From NCBI GenBank assembly GCA_964019425.1, contig OZ025799.1, positions 248,001-312,000 on the forward strand: a stretch of 64,000 nucleotides of DNA, given 5' to 3'. The DNA comes from Flectonema sp. DT1601 (taxonomy: Eukaryota > Euglenozoa > Diplonemea > Diplonemida > Diplonemidae). A program made the position numbers and the translations under genes. The notes below the pieces were generated by a model. The model did not search any database and was not told the DNA's origin. It saw only the letters and a list, made by a program, of their open reading frames with translations. This document shows positions 31,216-42,358 of the stretch, in pieces (the first letter of the stretch is position 1; the number at the start of each line of letters is the position of its first letter).

Positions 31216-33885
31216 GGAAGTCCAATACATTGCGTACTGTGCATCGCTGATACAGCGAACTAGGGAGCATCGGGTTAACTCCCTAGAGCTACGAGGCAAC
31301 AGCAACGTAATTAGACCCAATCTTATTAGGATTGTTTTATTATAGCTTCGGCTGACGGGGCATAATGAACACAGTATGCCTATTGTCAGCTTTCCACCTT
31401 GTCCGATTGTTGTCAGGAAGTGATATGAGGATAACTAAAGAGAAAAGAAAACAAATAAATGAATATATAAAATTAAAAAGAAAATAAAATAAAATATATA
31501 AAAACAAAGACTCTGGGGGCGGGGCGTTTAGATTCTGTAAGGGATAGAATTTTTCTTTATTTTATTTTTTTTGATAATGTTGTATATAACTAAAGGAGAG
31601 TTATCGAACTTGTCTGTTAAACCACGCCGCATCGATACGGCTGTATTGGGAGTCCTGGATTTTGTCGAGGAGCTTTTTCATGCTTGTATCGTTGTTAAGA
31701 TAGTCAGGATAGCAGTACATCCATACCCAATCAAGATTGGTATGTATTTCCTCTATGTCGGTGAGAGTGTAGGCTTCTTTAATGTACGCAACGACTGTTT
31801 TTCGTGTTGCTGTGTTGAAGGTCGGAAAGCTAGTCCACTTATACAAATGTTCCATAAGGTGCTGTTGAGGTATTGCCTGCCATAATGGGAGTTCATGTAA
31901 TTTCATTATCAACTTCATAAGCTCTGGTTGGTGTTCTGTCGAGAAGAATTTGTGGAGGTTTTGACCGACATCCATTTCTCCTTGTTCAAGAGTTGCTGTT
32001 GGTGGGAAGTATTGTTGCACAATTGGGCGTAATGCGAGACAATTGAATAATAAGTGATGCGTGCTTGTTAACGGCTCGTTACAGAAGTTGCAATTCGTGA
32101 GACCCTGAGAGGGGATCTTGATCAAATGGTGGTGACCCGTGCGGAGGCGTGAAATGTGTACTTCATCAGACCGCTTCAGGTTTGGATGGAAGCGTTGAAT
32201 TCTTCCCCCGAGGGTTGACCAATAGTGAACGTGGTTAGAGTCTCTTTCCCTTAACCATATCTTGTTAACTTGATTCGTGATAGAGCACTGAACCATTCGG
32301 TAGTCGAAAGCTACCTCTGTAATTTGGAGAGTATCAGAAGACGCTGCTTTACTTGCTTGCGAATCGGCCAGCTCGTTACCAATTATTCCACAATGGGAGG
32401 GCACAAATTGGAAGGTGATCGGGCGACGGAGCAGCATTATGCGTTTTAAAATTTCCATGTTCGTGGTGGATCTCTGGCGGAGATATCCCTTTGCCAGGCT
32501 GCTTACCGAGGACTGACTGTCGGTGATGATATGGACTCTCCCTCTGGGGAGCCAGGAGGAGTGTTCTTCCAACAGTTCAACTGCTGATAGGAGAGCTTGT
32601 TGCTCCGCATTGTATATCATCAGTGCAGGTGTATAGCGCTTCCTCTTAGAGAAGCATTTGTTTCCTATGATCAGACAGGCTGCATTGCCACATCGATAAT
32701 TCTGTTCTTTGTCTTGGAAATAGGACGCGTCAGTGTATAGTCGGGCGATTGCCGGCGGGAGATTCTTCATTGTTGACAGAGCAGCTTCTAAGTTCTGAAC
32801 AGGTTCCAAGGATTTACGGAACTCTCTCCAGGGGTTAAAAGTTACATCTGGCGGAGGCTCCCATGGTGCTTGGTGATGCGGAAGGCAGTGGTATGAACGC
32901 AACGATGGAGTAGGATATCTGTTGGAGTGGATGGAAGCAAATGTTTTCCACATGCTCGATGTTTTCTCAGGGTCTAAGATGGACCACGAGGGGCTGTTCT
33001 TGTTATTACGCAAGAATCGTTCATTCATCAACGCAGTAGATTTCGAAAGGTGTAGTTTGAATGGTAATATGCCGGATTCTACTGAAAGGGCCGGTGTAGC
33101 TGTTGAGTTAAGGCAGCCGGTAAGTTTCCGTTGGAGAACACGTTGTGTCAGGTCAATCTCCTCCTGCGCCTTTTTGGAGAGGAGGGGAGCAAATGCTGCT
33201 AGACCATAATATGCTCTAGAGAGGATTAGACCGAAAATGACTTGTCGTAGCACCTCAGTCTTTACTTGGTACGATGAGACCATCGATAGGAGAGCAATCC
33301 CACGTTTCAGAGTGTTCAGGATTTTTGTTTTCTGTGATTCAAAGGTAAGATTATCATCAATTATAACACCCAGGTACCGAGTTTGTTTCACCTGACGAAG
33401 TGGGATGGCGGCTGTCAAAGAAAATTCACCCTTCGGAATGGTGTTTATGAATTGCGATCGATTGTTCACGCTACGTCCATTTATACCTAAGGGAAAGATG
33501 GGACCGTTTTCAAAGTTAAGTAAAGCAGCAGCCCCATCATCTATATGATCATAAAAGAATTGATAAGACCCACGTGGAATTGGGACATCATCAACTGTCG
33601 AGGGGAAATAAAGACGCGGACGCCGACAGATGCGTTTGTCTTCCGTAAAACGTTTGCCTATGGACATGTATTCTGTTTTTGAATGGGATAATGACATTCT
33701 GGAGTTATCCAGCCAGCATTCTACTTGACCTATTGCTTTGTTGGCTCTCGCTTCCAAATCGTCGATTGTCGAGCTACTTACATATACCGCAAGATCATCG
33801 GCGTATAGTAGTGAGGTGTCAGATACCGTAATGGACTCTGGTAAGGAGTCAACGTACATTCGAAAAAGTAATGGGCCGTTATAAC
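31181..33885 (-). mobile_element. 5'-truncated non-LTR retrotransposon (LINE) with GATA/TATC tail
   Basis: The element reads on the minus strand from about 33885 to 31181. The 5' side begins abruptly inside the reverse transcriptase, just before GPLLFRMYVDSLP, so several kilobases are missing, as in typical incomplete target-primed reverse transcription. It retains the last part of RT, an RNase H domain, a zinc knuckle, a 3' UTR of about 390 bp and a microsatellite tail (GATA on the plus strand, 31181-31213). The 3' UTR has a CTAGGGAG..CTCCCTAG stem and a CAATC..GATTG stem. RT followed by RNase H and a CCHC end resembles the I/ingi group. I could not identify a target-site duplication. Confidence 0.88.
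31601..33859 (-). CDS. LINE ORF fragment: RT C-terminal part, RNase H, zinc knuckle (752 codons)
   Basis: Open for 752 codons without a break, so the copy is young, but it lacks the endonuclease and most of RT. The first Met shown is internal to the RT; the coding match extends about ten codons upstream before the truncation point. RT motif YADD is at 19-22. An RNase H domain spans about 373-500 with the full acidic set (D376, E419, D447, D499) and HCGIIGNELAD. A zinc knuckle follows near 575-610 (CNFCNEPLTSTHHLLFNC). The protein would be needed to copy the element's RNA into DNA, but this copy cannot act alone. There is no reason to think it is expressed as a functional product. Confidence 0.9.
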   Translation of the reverse strand: MYVDSLPESITVSDTSLLYADDLAVYVSSSTIDDLEARANKAIGQVECWLDNSRMSLSHSKTEYMSIGKRFTEDKRICRRPRLYFPSTVDDVPIPRGSYQFFYDHIDDGAAALLNFENGPIFPLGINGRSVNNRSQFINTIPKGEFSLTAAIPLRQVKQTRYLGVIIDDNLTFESQKTKILNTLKRGIALLSMVSSYQVKTEVLRQVIFGLILSRAYYGLAAFAPLLSKKAQEEIDLTQRVLQRKLTGCLNSTATPALSVESGILPFKLHLSKSTALMNERFLRNNKNSPSWSILDPEKTSSMWKTFASIHSNRYPTPSLRSYHCLPHHQAPWEPPPDVTFNPWREFRKSLEPVQNLEAALSTMKNLPPAIARLYTDASYFQDKEQNYRCGNAACLIIGNKCFSKRKRYTPALMIYNAEQQALLSAVELLEEHSSWLPRGRVHIITDSQSSVSSLAKGYLRQRSTTNMEILKRIMLLRRPITFQFVPSHCGIIGNELADSQASKAASSDTLQITEVAFDYRMVQCSITNQVNKIWLRERDSNHVHYWSTLGGRIQRFHPNLKRSDEVHISRLRTGHHHLIKIPSQGLTNCNFCNEPLTSTHHLLFNCLALRPIVQQYFPPTATLEQGEMDVGQNLHKFFSTEHQPELMKLIMKLHELPLWQAIPQQHLMEHLYKWTSFPTFNTATRKTVVAYIKEAYTLTDIEEIHTNLDWVWMYCYPDYLNNDTSMKKLLDKIQDSQYSRIDAAWFNRQVR

Positions 33886-35235
33886 TACGTGATTTTCAAG
33901 AAGGAAACAAAAACAAAAACAAAAAAAGAAGGGGAAAAAAAGGAACGGAAAAAGCGACGTTTCCGCATACGTTTACCCGAAGAACAACACTTTTGCCGAT
34001 AAAAAGAAATATCCGGCGTGTTACAAAAATACAGTAAGCTACAAAAAAGATCACAACTACATAAAACAACGCAGTAATGTGATTCACTTTAGATGTGCTT
34101 AAGTTTGCTGGTGTGAAGCAGCACAATCCTATTAAAGAATTATATTGAAAAAAGTGTTTTTAACATAAACAAGAACAGAGCAAAAAAAGAGGGGCAGGGG
34201 AAAAAAAAAAAAAAAAAAAGATAATAACAACGCACAAAAACCTTTTTCTTTGATAGGATGGCAAATAACACTAAGCAAAATGCTTGTCAGAATATAACTC
34301 CGATTAATTGGCGGTATAGGCTAAACTATAATTAAAGGTTAATTGCTACAATATGAAATCATACACTGTTTTGACTAGTGTATTGATACGGAGTAGTACT
34401 TTGCTATACTTTTTTGTCGCGAAATAATTACAAGCCTACTCCAAACACACAAGACATTCATACGTATATTGTGTAGGAGTAAGTGGTGGGAATGGAAGCA
34501 AGAAGAACAAAAAACAAAACAGAGGAAGGCCCACCAACGTGGAGCATTTCAACCGCTAGATTAGATACTAATCAGGGCAGTACAAGACGAATTGAAAAAG
34601 TAAACCATACCTCCCATCGTGAATGCTTTTTTCAGACTGTACTATGTAATCACGTATGGGGTTTCCTCATGTGCGCTTTCAACCACGCGGTTGGACCACA
34701 GCAGGGAAACCAAGAAACGCGAAAGAGTGTGTGCCTATGTATAAGCTTTTTTATAAGGCTTACGAAACAAAGCAAAAGGGGAAAGGGGTGGAATTCATAA
34801 TTGCGAAAATAAGGACGTTTGCAGAATTTAGTGGTTGTGAACAATGAGTTGGGTTTTTTTTTTTTTTTTTTACTTATTATATTGTAAACTATGAGAAGTT
34901 AGTATGCTACAGGCTAACAGCCTATGCACTCGCGGACCTAGAAAGTCCAAGGAGCACTAGCAAGCAACATTCATACACTCCTAACGAATAGTAGATTAGG
35001 AACTCATATTTTGTACACCATCTCAGCCACGCAAGGAAGGGGGAAGATGCAATAAATTGAATACCCCAATTGTTGGCTACAGCCTGCGTTTTGGGGGAAA
35101 AAGCAGCGAAAAACCGTTTTTTTTAATTGAGTGGACGTTGGTTAGTTAATATTAATAATAATTATCAGTCAATCAAAAAAAAACAAAAATTGCAGGACAA
35201 CAAACAAGTTGGTTTCGGGCTAAGATTAAAGGACG
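33886..35235. other. AT-rich spacer, nothing firm
   Basis: Homopolymer-rich DNA beside the LINE truncation point. A plus-strand frame at 34489-34800 begins with a protein-like 45 residues but has no recognisable domain. Around 34895-34970 is a small GC-richer island containing GGCTAACAGCC. No feature is supported. Confidence 0.5.
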
Positions 35236-35450
35236 TAAGTTAGTTAATTAGCAAAATACAGAACTGATGACCACGAGGGGTCTGGGTAGCCCACATCAGT
35301 AAGGACCCAATCGCGAAGATTGTAGTTTTATAGTTTCGGCTAGAAGTGATCGGCTTCCAGCTCCCACCTTGCACAGAGGCTAACAGGTTGAAAACAACTA
35401 AAGAAAATAAAATAGAAATGATCTGGGAGTGGGAGGGGGAAGGTGAAAAA
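35236..35450 (-). mobile_element. Diverged LINE 3' end with (TTAG)n tail
   Basis: A short TTAG-type tail (35236-35251) leads into DNA that aligns with the 3' UTR of the LINE at 31.2 kb: GGACCCAATC and GATTG form the same stem, TTTATAGTTTCGGCT matches TTATTATAGCTTCGGCT, and CCACCTTG and AACTAAAGA follow in order. Between these anchors the sequences differ, and the tail repeat differs (TTAG instead of GATA), so this is a related but separate subfamily. No RT coding sequence remains. Confidence 0.6.
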
Positions 35451-36856
35451 AAAATAAAAAATCTTTTTTATTCCATATACAACATCTTTCATTATAACAC
35501 GATCATATGTGCCACATGCCCGCATACCACGAAAGAAAAATAGAAATCCACGGAACAGTACCGAGGATCGTTCACCCCCAGTTATCCAAAGCATTATAAT
35601 TGGACTGTGGGCTTACCGAAAAGCTTTAGAAAACCACAAAAATGGAGCAGCACATAGCCATGTCACTCAGCAAGAAATGAAAACAAAAGGATCAGGCAAG
35701 ATGACAGTCAGTTTAAGGTCATAACTGCGCCGGACCCAAGGGGATGACTTTGAATTTGCATCAAACGGCAGAATAGTGCGCAGTTTGTAAAAGGATTGAA
35801 AACAGGAGATTAAAAGGAGAGGGAGAACGACATTCACACAAGCTAACTTTGTAACTAATGGCAACCATACTCGAGAAAGTTGCCTCAAGAAAGACTTGTC
35901 ACGTGGAAAGAGTCGGAGAACACTGGAGTTTGAGATTGCTCTCTCTCCCAGCCATCAGACCGCTACTCTTGCCGCATTTATTGCGCTTTCCTGTTCAAAT
36001 ACGTATTTTCATACTTTTGACTCTTAAACATGCGGCAAAACGATTTTGGATATCTACTAGTTATTGGGCTTAATTAGATAGTTGACGGGAGGTCAAGGCA
36101 AGAAAGGGAAATACAACGAAACAGAATTTTTAACGAGGTGGCACTGACATCCTCAAGCAGAACCCTGAATTCGTGTTTTTTTCAACCAGAGAGGTTGGAT
36201 CACAGAAGGACAACCCCAAAGGATAGGCAGTGAAGGGTAAAGGGCAAACAGAATTTAGACAACTAGTTATGTTCTTAACAGGTATCTTAGCAACGCCTGA
36301 ATAGAATGCCCCCGGGAAACGGGAGGAGAGAAAAGCTTAACACAAATACCTTTCTGAGTATAAGCTGGTATAGCGAATGACTCTCAAAGAAACAATCAAC
36401 TAGAGAAGCAGAACTGCTCATTCGGTGTCTCAGAGCGTAGGAATAGATGCTCCTCCACAATAGTTAGTAAGTTAGTTATTGTTCAAAAGTCTGAGAAGTA
36501 TTATATTTCTCCTTTCTCAGAGAAATCCAGAGTTGGTAGCGTGTTTTTGTTATTTTAAATCATTATTATTATTATTATTTTTTTTTTTTGAATTTTTTGG
36601 TAGTCAAATATGTTTCTGTTTCTGTTATTTTATTTTTTTTTTTTTTTTTTTGTTTGTTTTTGTACTTGTCTTTAATTCAAGTGTCAGGAAAGAGAAAACG
36701 ATCATTCTAAGAAAACCAGAAGAAAAATATGTCAGCAAGTCAGCCGGCCGATTGGCAACTACGAGGAGTTACCCTATCCACGGAATCATAAGTCATAGGG
36801 ACTCACATAACTGAAGAGCAGTTAATTAAATAAGCCTGAACTGGACTCGAACTTGA
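35451..36856. other. Spacer, no gene recognised
   Basis: Mixed AT-rich DNA of ordinary complexity from 35500 to 36450, then T-rich tracts to 36660. The plus-strand frames at 35509-35724 and 35858-36073 have no recognisable motif. TTAG-like tracts near 36463-36479 resemble the retroelement tails but have no matching element beside them. Confidence 0.5.
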
Positions 36857-38203
36857 TCAGGCTGCTCGCATACTTGATATGCGCCGTCGTCGCCATCCAA
36901 AAGGTGTGTCAGTGATCTCTACGAAGACACCCTTAGCGTTAAGAAGAACATATGGGTGTAAGTCACAATCAAAAGTCATGCTTGCTGACCACACAAGAGT
37001 ACCTTCAATACGAAACATAACATGTTGTGAAGGATAGTCAATTAGAATCTCTAGGATATTTCCTGCTCGGAGAGGTGGTAGGTTTGTTGCTACTGGTGCT
37101 CGGTCTGCAGAAGTTATTATCTGACCACATAATTCCATTGCACCCTGAGCATCAACTGAGTGGGGTATTGCTGGCGTTGTTGAGTAGACAACACCAATCT
37201 CACCTTGAAGAGCGCTGTACCCAGAGAAGTGAGAAAATAATACCTCACTCATTCCCCTTGGTACAATTCCAATTAATACTCCAACAGGTAAGTCACATGA
37301 GACTTTGAAGGCAAATCTTCCAGCGATGTCTTTAATTCGGACTTCAGGGACTCCCATTACACCACCCCAGCCGTAATCATTCGATCGTGAGACCATATGT
37401 TCAACACCTCTTGGTGTTGTACATGAAGAACCGAAAATCGACCATTTGTGTAGTTGTTGAGGGGCCGCTCCTCCGAATCTCGTATACTTGACCATGAAGT
37501 CCATGAGCCTTGATGGAGGTTCAGATTTATAGAAAGCAATTACTTGACAATTAGAGTCAACCCTCGTTGTTAATAATTTATCCAACGCAATGTGACCCTG
37601 CAAGTTATCCGAACGCAGAATCACGATGTATTTCACAGTTGCTAAGTTTGTATGTTTCTCTATCCCTCTCACAGTATCAAATGACACAACCGAAGCTAAC
37701 TGTTGAGACGTTAAAGCCGGACTGTAGTCAGCTCCTATAGCTTCTACTAACTGTATGAATCCATCCTTTAATTGTTGTACACTGCTTTCTTTATTAGTGA
37801 TAACTAGTAATTGTCTTTCCGGGATATGCCAATGAATCTTATTCATAACAAGTGCTATTGTTGGATGTAAATCGATCTCTTCTAAGCAGCAGTCCTCACC
37901 GTCGATGACTTGCTGTACGAATCCACGATTTGGACCTTCAATCTGTTGGATTGATAGATATTCCATCAAAGGTTTCATTAGGAACACCTCCGAAGGAGAT
38001 GAAGTGTCTTTCATAAATAACAAACAAATATCAATCAGATTCCTCTCAACACCAGAAAGTTTCAGTGCTAATACGGTTGTTACAACTTCTCGATGCCTTC
38101 CCATTCCTTTAAAGTCGTCAGAACGTGCCGGGATGATCTCAGCACTATCATCGAAATATTGATGACGAACAGAACGTCTGTACCCCTTCGAGACACATTG
38201 CAT
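36857..38203 (-). CDS. Protein with C-terminal SPRY-like domain (448 aa)
   Basis: Intronless, 448 residues. The N-terminal 250 residues look alpha/beta and globular (TVLALKLSGVERNLIDICLL; ATVKYIVILRSDN; CQVIAFYKSEPPSRL), but I recognise no family. The C-terminal region from about 255 to 440 has SPRY/B30.2-like character: 'YGWGGVMGVPEV', a beta-rich series, 'LRAGNILEILIDYPSQHVMFRIEGTLVWSA' in two short runs, and a terminal hydrophobic strand before an Arg-rich end. SPRY domains bind other proteins. A CTTTTCCTTTCAG acceptor lies 13 nt before the ATG. Confidence is high for the gene and modest for the SPRY assignment. Confidence 0.75.
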   Translation of the reverse strand: MQCVSKGYRRSVRHQYFDDSAEIIPARSDDFKGMGRHREVVTTVLALKLSGVERNLIDICLLFMKDTSSPSEVFLMKPLMEYLSIQQIEGPNRGFVQQVIDGEDCCLEEIDLHPTIALVMNKIHWHIPERQLLVITNKESSVQQLKDGFIQLVEAIGADYSPALTSQQLASVVSFDTVRGIEKHTNLATVKYIVILRSDNLQGHIALDKLLTTRVDSNCQVIAFYKSEPPSRLMDFMVKYTRFGGAAPQQLHKWSIFGSSCTTPRGVEHMVSRSNDYGWGGVMGVPEVRIKDIAGRFAFKVSCDLPVGVLIGIVPRGMSEVLFSHFSGYSALQGEIGVVYSTTPAIPHSVDAQGAMELCGQIITSADRAPVATNLPPLRAGNILEILIDYPSQHVMFRIEGTLVWSASMTFDCDLHPYVLLNAKGVFVEITDTPFGWRRRRISSMRAA

Positions 38204-40065
38204 AAAGGGACAAGTCCTGAAAGGAAAAGAACTCTATACGTACAAACAATAACTATTCAACAGTGTAAAATAACATAAACACTTATCAACTCGTCGTTAT
38301 TTAGTGTAACTACCTGTATAAGAATAAAGACTGAAGAAGCTCAAAGAGAACAAAAAAAAAAAAACCAATCAGGTGAATGACAAGAGAGAATAATCACAGA
38401 GCCAGTCCTGTTCTCATACTTTGTCGAAAATTGAGCGCTTTGCTCTGATGTCGAGACACACGAACTCGACTTTAAATATTACCCAACCGAACTATCGATG
38501 GTTGGGTGCGATCGCAACGAAACTGAATACGGATTCCAATACAAAAATAAAAAAAAAGAAAGGAAAAAAAAAAATACTTAAAAAAAAGAAACAACTGGGG
38601 TACTTTTGCGAAAACAGCAAAGCCAAAAACATCAACGAGCGATCTCGTGATTAAAAGATTCTGTGAGTCGCAGAGGCCTTGATGTCACAGCTCTGTGTGA
38701 AGTCCAAACTAAGAACAGAATTCTGAAGTCACAAAAAACCTTCTCCAGGAAGGTTAAAGTGACAACATCTTAATAATCACATAGCTGCTTTAGTTGTGAA
38801 TAAATATTATATTTCATTCTTTCTGCTCTGTACATTACCAAAGTCGAGCACTTTGTAGAAAAAAAAAAAAAAAAAAACTAAACTTACCAAAAAAAAAAAA
38901 AAAAAAAAAAATTGTAGAAAATATTTTATTTTGTTTAGAAAACAACTTTATTTATGATTGATTGATAAAAAAAGAATTCCTACAATAAAATAGGAATACT
39001 TTTTCTCTTTCTTCAAGTCGGGGAATGGATTTTTTCTCGCACTAAAGGGAAGATACCTTGGCTTGCTTGAATACAAGTCGCACCAATGACGCAAAAGATA
39101 GAACAACAGAGTTGGCTTTTAAGACTCTCGTTGTCTAATCATAAATTGATAAAACCATTTGGTTTGTTGTTGTGTTTCTTAACACAATCATTAGCAATCA
39201 ACTAGAAAAATAAAACGCACCAAAGAAGAACCAGTATTCGGCCGACTTGCCAACGTAGGCGACAGCAATGAACCAAAATAATTAACATTCGGCTGGTTTT
39301 TTTTCTTTTTTTGATTATTTGACAGATTTAAAAAATCAGCAAAGTAAAATAGTTAGGCAAACACGAGTTTTTTTTTTTTTTTTTTCTTTTGTTAAAAATG
39401 GAAAATCCTGCAATTTGATGATATTACAGAACGTTATTTTACTTAACAAAAATCCTAGAGAAAATCACCAAAGTTGATAAAAGAAAACTTCCTATTTGTA
39501 AAATCAACAGATTACAACGATATAACCAAATGGGTTTTGTTTGTTTGATTGTTGAGTAACCCAGAAGAGATTCAGCTGATCAAGTGCAGATTAAATCAAA
39601 TCAAAGGTCATCCTTAATAGTGGCACAACTAGTAATGTCACACAGTAAATAATCTTTTCCTCTCTTACCCCTTCACTAAGTGTGAAGTTGGCAATAATGA
39701 TATTTGTGCGTGCAGATTAATTGCAGAAAAGAAAAATCAGCACAGTCAAGAATTATAAAATTAGTGAGAAAATATAGGGGTTAGGTAATCAAAAGAGTCG
39801 TGTTGGGAAGGGGTACTCACATAATTTATTTCTTCTGCCATACAACAGAAAATAAAATACTTTACCGATACTATCTACATCCTCGTCATGTTTTTTTTTT
39901 ATTATTATTTTTAATAGGAGAAAAGCAATGCGAGTGATCTTGCTTAAGGATCGTAACTACGCTTAGAAAACTACTATTTTAATTATGTTGCTCGGAGTAC
40001 CGTCCTAATAACTGTCGTTAACAATACAGGAGACTTTGATAGCAACAAGAGTATGGGAAAGAGAC
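38204..40065. other. Intergenic stretch
   Basis: Leader of the SPRY-like gene at the left, then AT-rich DNA with A runs near 38859-38876 and 38889-38911 and T runs near 39367-39385. A CAATACAG site at 40022-40029 precedes the candidate small plus-strand gene. Nothing else recognised. Confidence 0.5.
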
Positions 40066-40284
40066 ATGAGCAATATTACTAAAGTCGAACCTCCATTTGG
40101 TATCAATAGAAGAGTATCGCATATGAAATCAACGAGAAGCTCACCCCGTCTGAGACGTGAAAACAATTCAAAGAACGAATCCTTGTCACAGAATTTACGA
40201 AACAGAGAGAAGCAAGAAATTCGATCCAACAAGGAACAGCAGAAAGGGAAGACAGTCCCGCGACGAATGTTTCAGAAGCAATAA
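40066..40284 (+). CDS. Candidate small basic protein on the plus strand (72 aa)
   Basis: A plus-strand frame of 72 residues starting MSNITKVEPPFGINRR and ending RRMFQKQ. Composition is hydrophilic, rich in Arg, Lys, Asn, Ser and Glu, with none of the Phe/Lys runs typical of the false frames here. A CAATACAG splice-acceptor-like site ends 36 nt before the ATG. One short upstream ATG frame in another phase (40053) weakens the case. The opposite strand also has an open frame, but of hydrophobic, less protein-like composition. No family recognised. If real, it is one of the few genes against the direction of the array. Confidence 0.35.
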   Translation: MSNITKVEPPFGINRRVSHMKSTRSSPRLRRENNSKNESLSQNLRNREKQEIRSNKEQQKGKTVPRRMFQKQ

Positions 40285-41152
40285 ATTAACCAACAGGCGT
40301 AAATGACACGCCTTGTTTCTCTTACAATAATAATTGCTCCACACAGATGACGAGAAACCGTACAATGACGGGAAGGTAATACCTTTGTGAGTGCCTCCCA
40401 CACATGCAAGGACTCAATCTACGAACACGTACCGAGAATAGGAATTGCAGAACAACCCACCTGATTGACAAAAACTAAAAAAAAAATGAAAACAGATCAG
40501 GGGGATGAATTCCGGCAAACACGAGAAAATAATTTATAAAAAGTAAATGGTTTCAACAAGAGAACCTTCGCTGACAAAACAGAATATGCTCAGATCTAGT
40601 AAGAAAGTCTTACTTTTTCCTTTGTCCTTTTAGTGGGTCACTGCCGAAGAACTCTGTCTCACGGCTATCTCACCGAGATGCTTGAGATTCGCAAGGGTCC
40701 AACTGAGGAAAGAAAGAACAAAAAAGAAGGGAATCGATATGGACATGAAACAAACAAAATCAGCGATACTTTTAACCTGCAAGAAACCAATACTTCATAG
40801 GGGTGTAGCTACAGTATAGAAGGAGTCAAGGAAGGATGTCGATCAGATGATCTACAGTTAAGTAAACCCTTGTGATGCATATTAATAAACAAAATTAAAT
40901 ATAAAAAAAGTAAAATAAAAGTATTCATTTCAATTCCCAAGTTTAGCCGCATACCTCGTCAATGATGGCGGGAGAGTGAACTAAATCAAAAAAAAAAAAA
41001 AAAAAAAAAAAGGAAAGGAAAGGAAAGGAAAGAATGGAGAACAAACTAAGATCGTTTCAGACAGTTGATCCTAAAATGATTCTAAAACTGATTATGAGGT
41101 CTGGATATCACTTTCAATTTATCTGAAGGAAGGATGAAGACCGTAGGAGTTT
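40285..41152. other. Intergenic spacer
   Basis: AT-rich, with an A run followed by a GGAAA microsatellite at about 40989-41033. Nothing else recognised. Confidence 0.55.
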
Positions 41153-42358
41153 TTACCTGACTTTCTTCTCAGGTTTATCCGGCTTTGATGATTTTGCTCT
41201 TTCGTTCCTTGCACGTAATTTATCTTCGCGTCTCATTGGGGCAAGAGTTCGTGACGACTTGGCTTTGCTAATAATCTTATCAGTTCCAGACGTTCCGAGA
41301 AACTCTTTCACATCAAAGGCATCCCAAGGATCTGACGAGTCAAAAGGAGTGATAGCGTCATCATGATACGTCACTCCAGGTACTACTTGTCCCCCAAGAC
41401 TCTTTCTTCTTGCAATTGGAATGTTAGCTGTCGGGTTTATATTAAAATTAGTTGTCAGAGTTTTAGAGAAGGCAACAAAAGATTGGTTTCTTAACAAAGC
41501 AGAACACAGATCCCATTCAACACCTCCGTTGAGATAGTGTTGGTCTTCTTTGATGTGACGTTTTCGACTTTCGATAGCCATTTGGCGTTGGTCGAGTGAG
41601 CTCTTGTGAGCAGCTTCTGCCTCTCTTCGAGTAGAATCGCGGTGCTGAATGCGAGAGCTTTGCACACGAAGCTCCGCGATTGACGGTGCGAAGGTAAACT
41701 TACTCAGCTTCTCTAAGTCAGGTGGCTGTAGCTCAGGCTGTTTCTTAGACCTCGATGAGAGAGGAGCTATTCCACGAGCCTGCAAGACGCTATCATGAAA
41801 CTGAGTTTGCTCAGACATAACCGTCCGCGAAGGTTTCTTTGTAACTTCCTGCTTCTGCGCAACTGCGCTCTGCCTTCGGCGTCTCTGTGAAATCCTTTCC
41901 AAAATATATAATTCTTTTATTGCCTGAATCATTAGCTTTACTCTTATCTGGGCGAATTGTAGTTGTGCCCAAAGTCCTTCTTCATATTGAATATTTTGTG
42001 GGTTTGGTACTTTGACATATTCTTTGAGCGTTCTTCGTATCTCAGAAGCTTTTTTATCGTCGCTGGTCTTCCACCTCAGGAAGAGGGCTTCGAACATAGC
42101 AGTCCTGCGTGCTAACCACTTTCTAACGTGTCTTTGAATTGTTCGTATTGCTGTTGTATATTCTTTTACTTTCAACATAAGAATCATTTTTTTATCAACT
42201 AATTTTAACATATTTTTTATAACCTGACTGTGCTCTGCTAAACCATCCTTTTGATCTTTAGTTGCGGCATGCTTTGCTCTCCAGGCAGAGATTCTTTTTC
42301 TCTTTTCTGTTTGTTGGTCTCGAAGTTCAGATGACAAGGCGCCAATGCGAAGTCTCAT
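41153..42358 (-). CDS. IQ-motif coiled-coil protein (401 aa)
   Basis: I place the start at 42358 (MRLRIGALSSELRD), because the 32 codons upstream are hydrophobic and Pro-rich and contain a TTACGCAG acceptor-like site, so they are probably leader or intron. Residues 15-85 are basic and helical. An IQ motif, TIQRHVRKWLARR, lies near residues 72-84 and should bind a calmodulin-like partner, for which the EF-hand protein at 11.6 kb is a possible match. A second basic helical stretch (ISQRRRRQ) follows near residue 160, then repeated Arg/Glu-rich helices (HRDSTRREAEAAHKSS). The C-terminus is disordered and basic (KSSKPDKPEKK). Such proteins are common in cilia and the cytoskeleton, but the family is not identified. 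Confidence 0.75.
   Translation of the reverse strand: MRLRIGALSSELRDQQTEKRKRISAWRAKHAATKDQKDGLAEHSQVIKNMLKLVDKKMILMLKVKEYTTAIRTIQRHVRKWLARRTAMFEALFLRWKTSDDKKASEIRRTLKEYVKVPNPQNIQYEEGLWAQLQFAQIRVKLMIQAIKELYILERISQRRRRQSAVAQKQEVTKKPSRTVMSEQTQFHDSVLQARGIAPLSSRSKKQPELQPPDLEKLSKFTFAPSIAELRVQSSRIQHRDSTRREAEAAHKSSLDQRQMAIESRKRHIKEDQHYLNGGVEWDLCSALLRNQSFVAFSKTLTTNFNINPTANIPIARRKSLGGQVVPGVTYHDDAITPFDSSDPWDAFDVKEFLGTSGTDKIISKAKSSRTLAPMRREDKLRARNERAKSSKPDKPEKKVR

Noticed and set aside
36847-36866. Reverse-complement B-box-like sequence (GTTCGAGTCC), possible tRNA
   Set aside because: No A-box at the right distance, no paired T-arm and no acceptor stem. It overlaps the 3' end of the SPRY-like gene.
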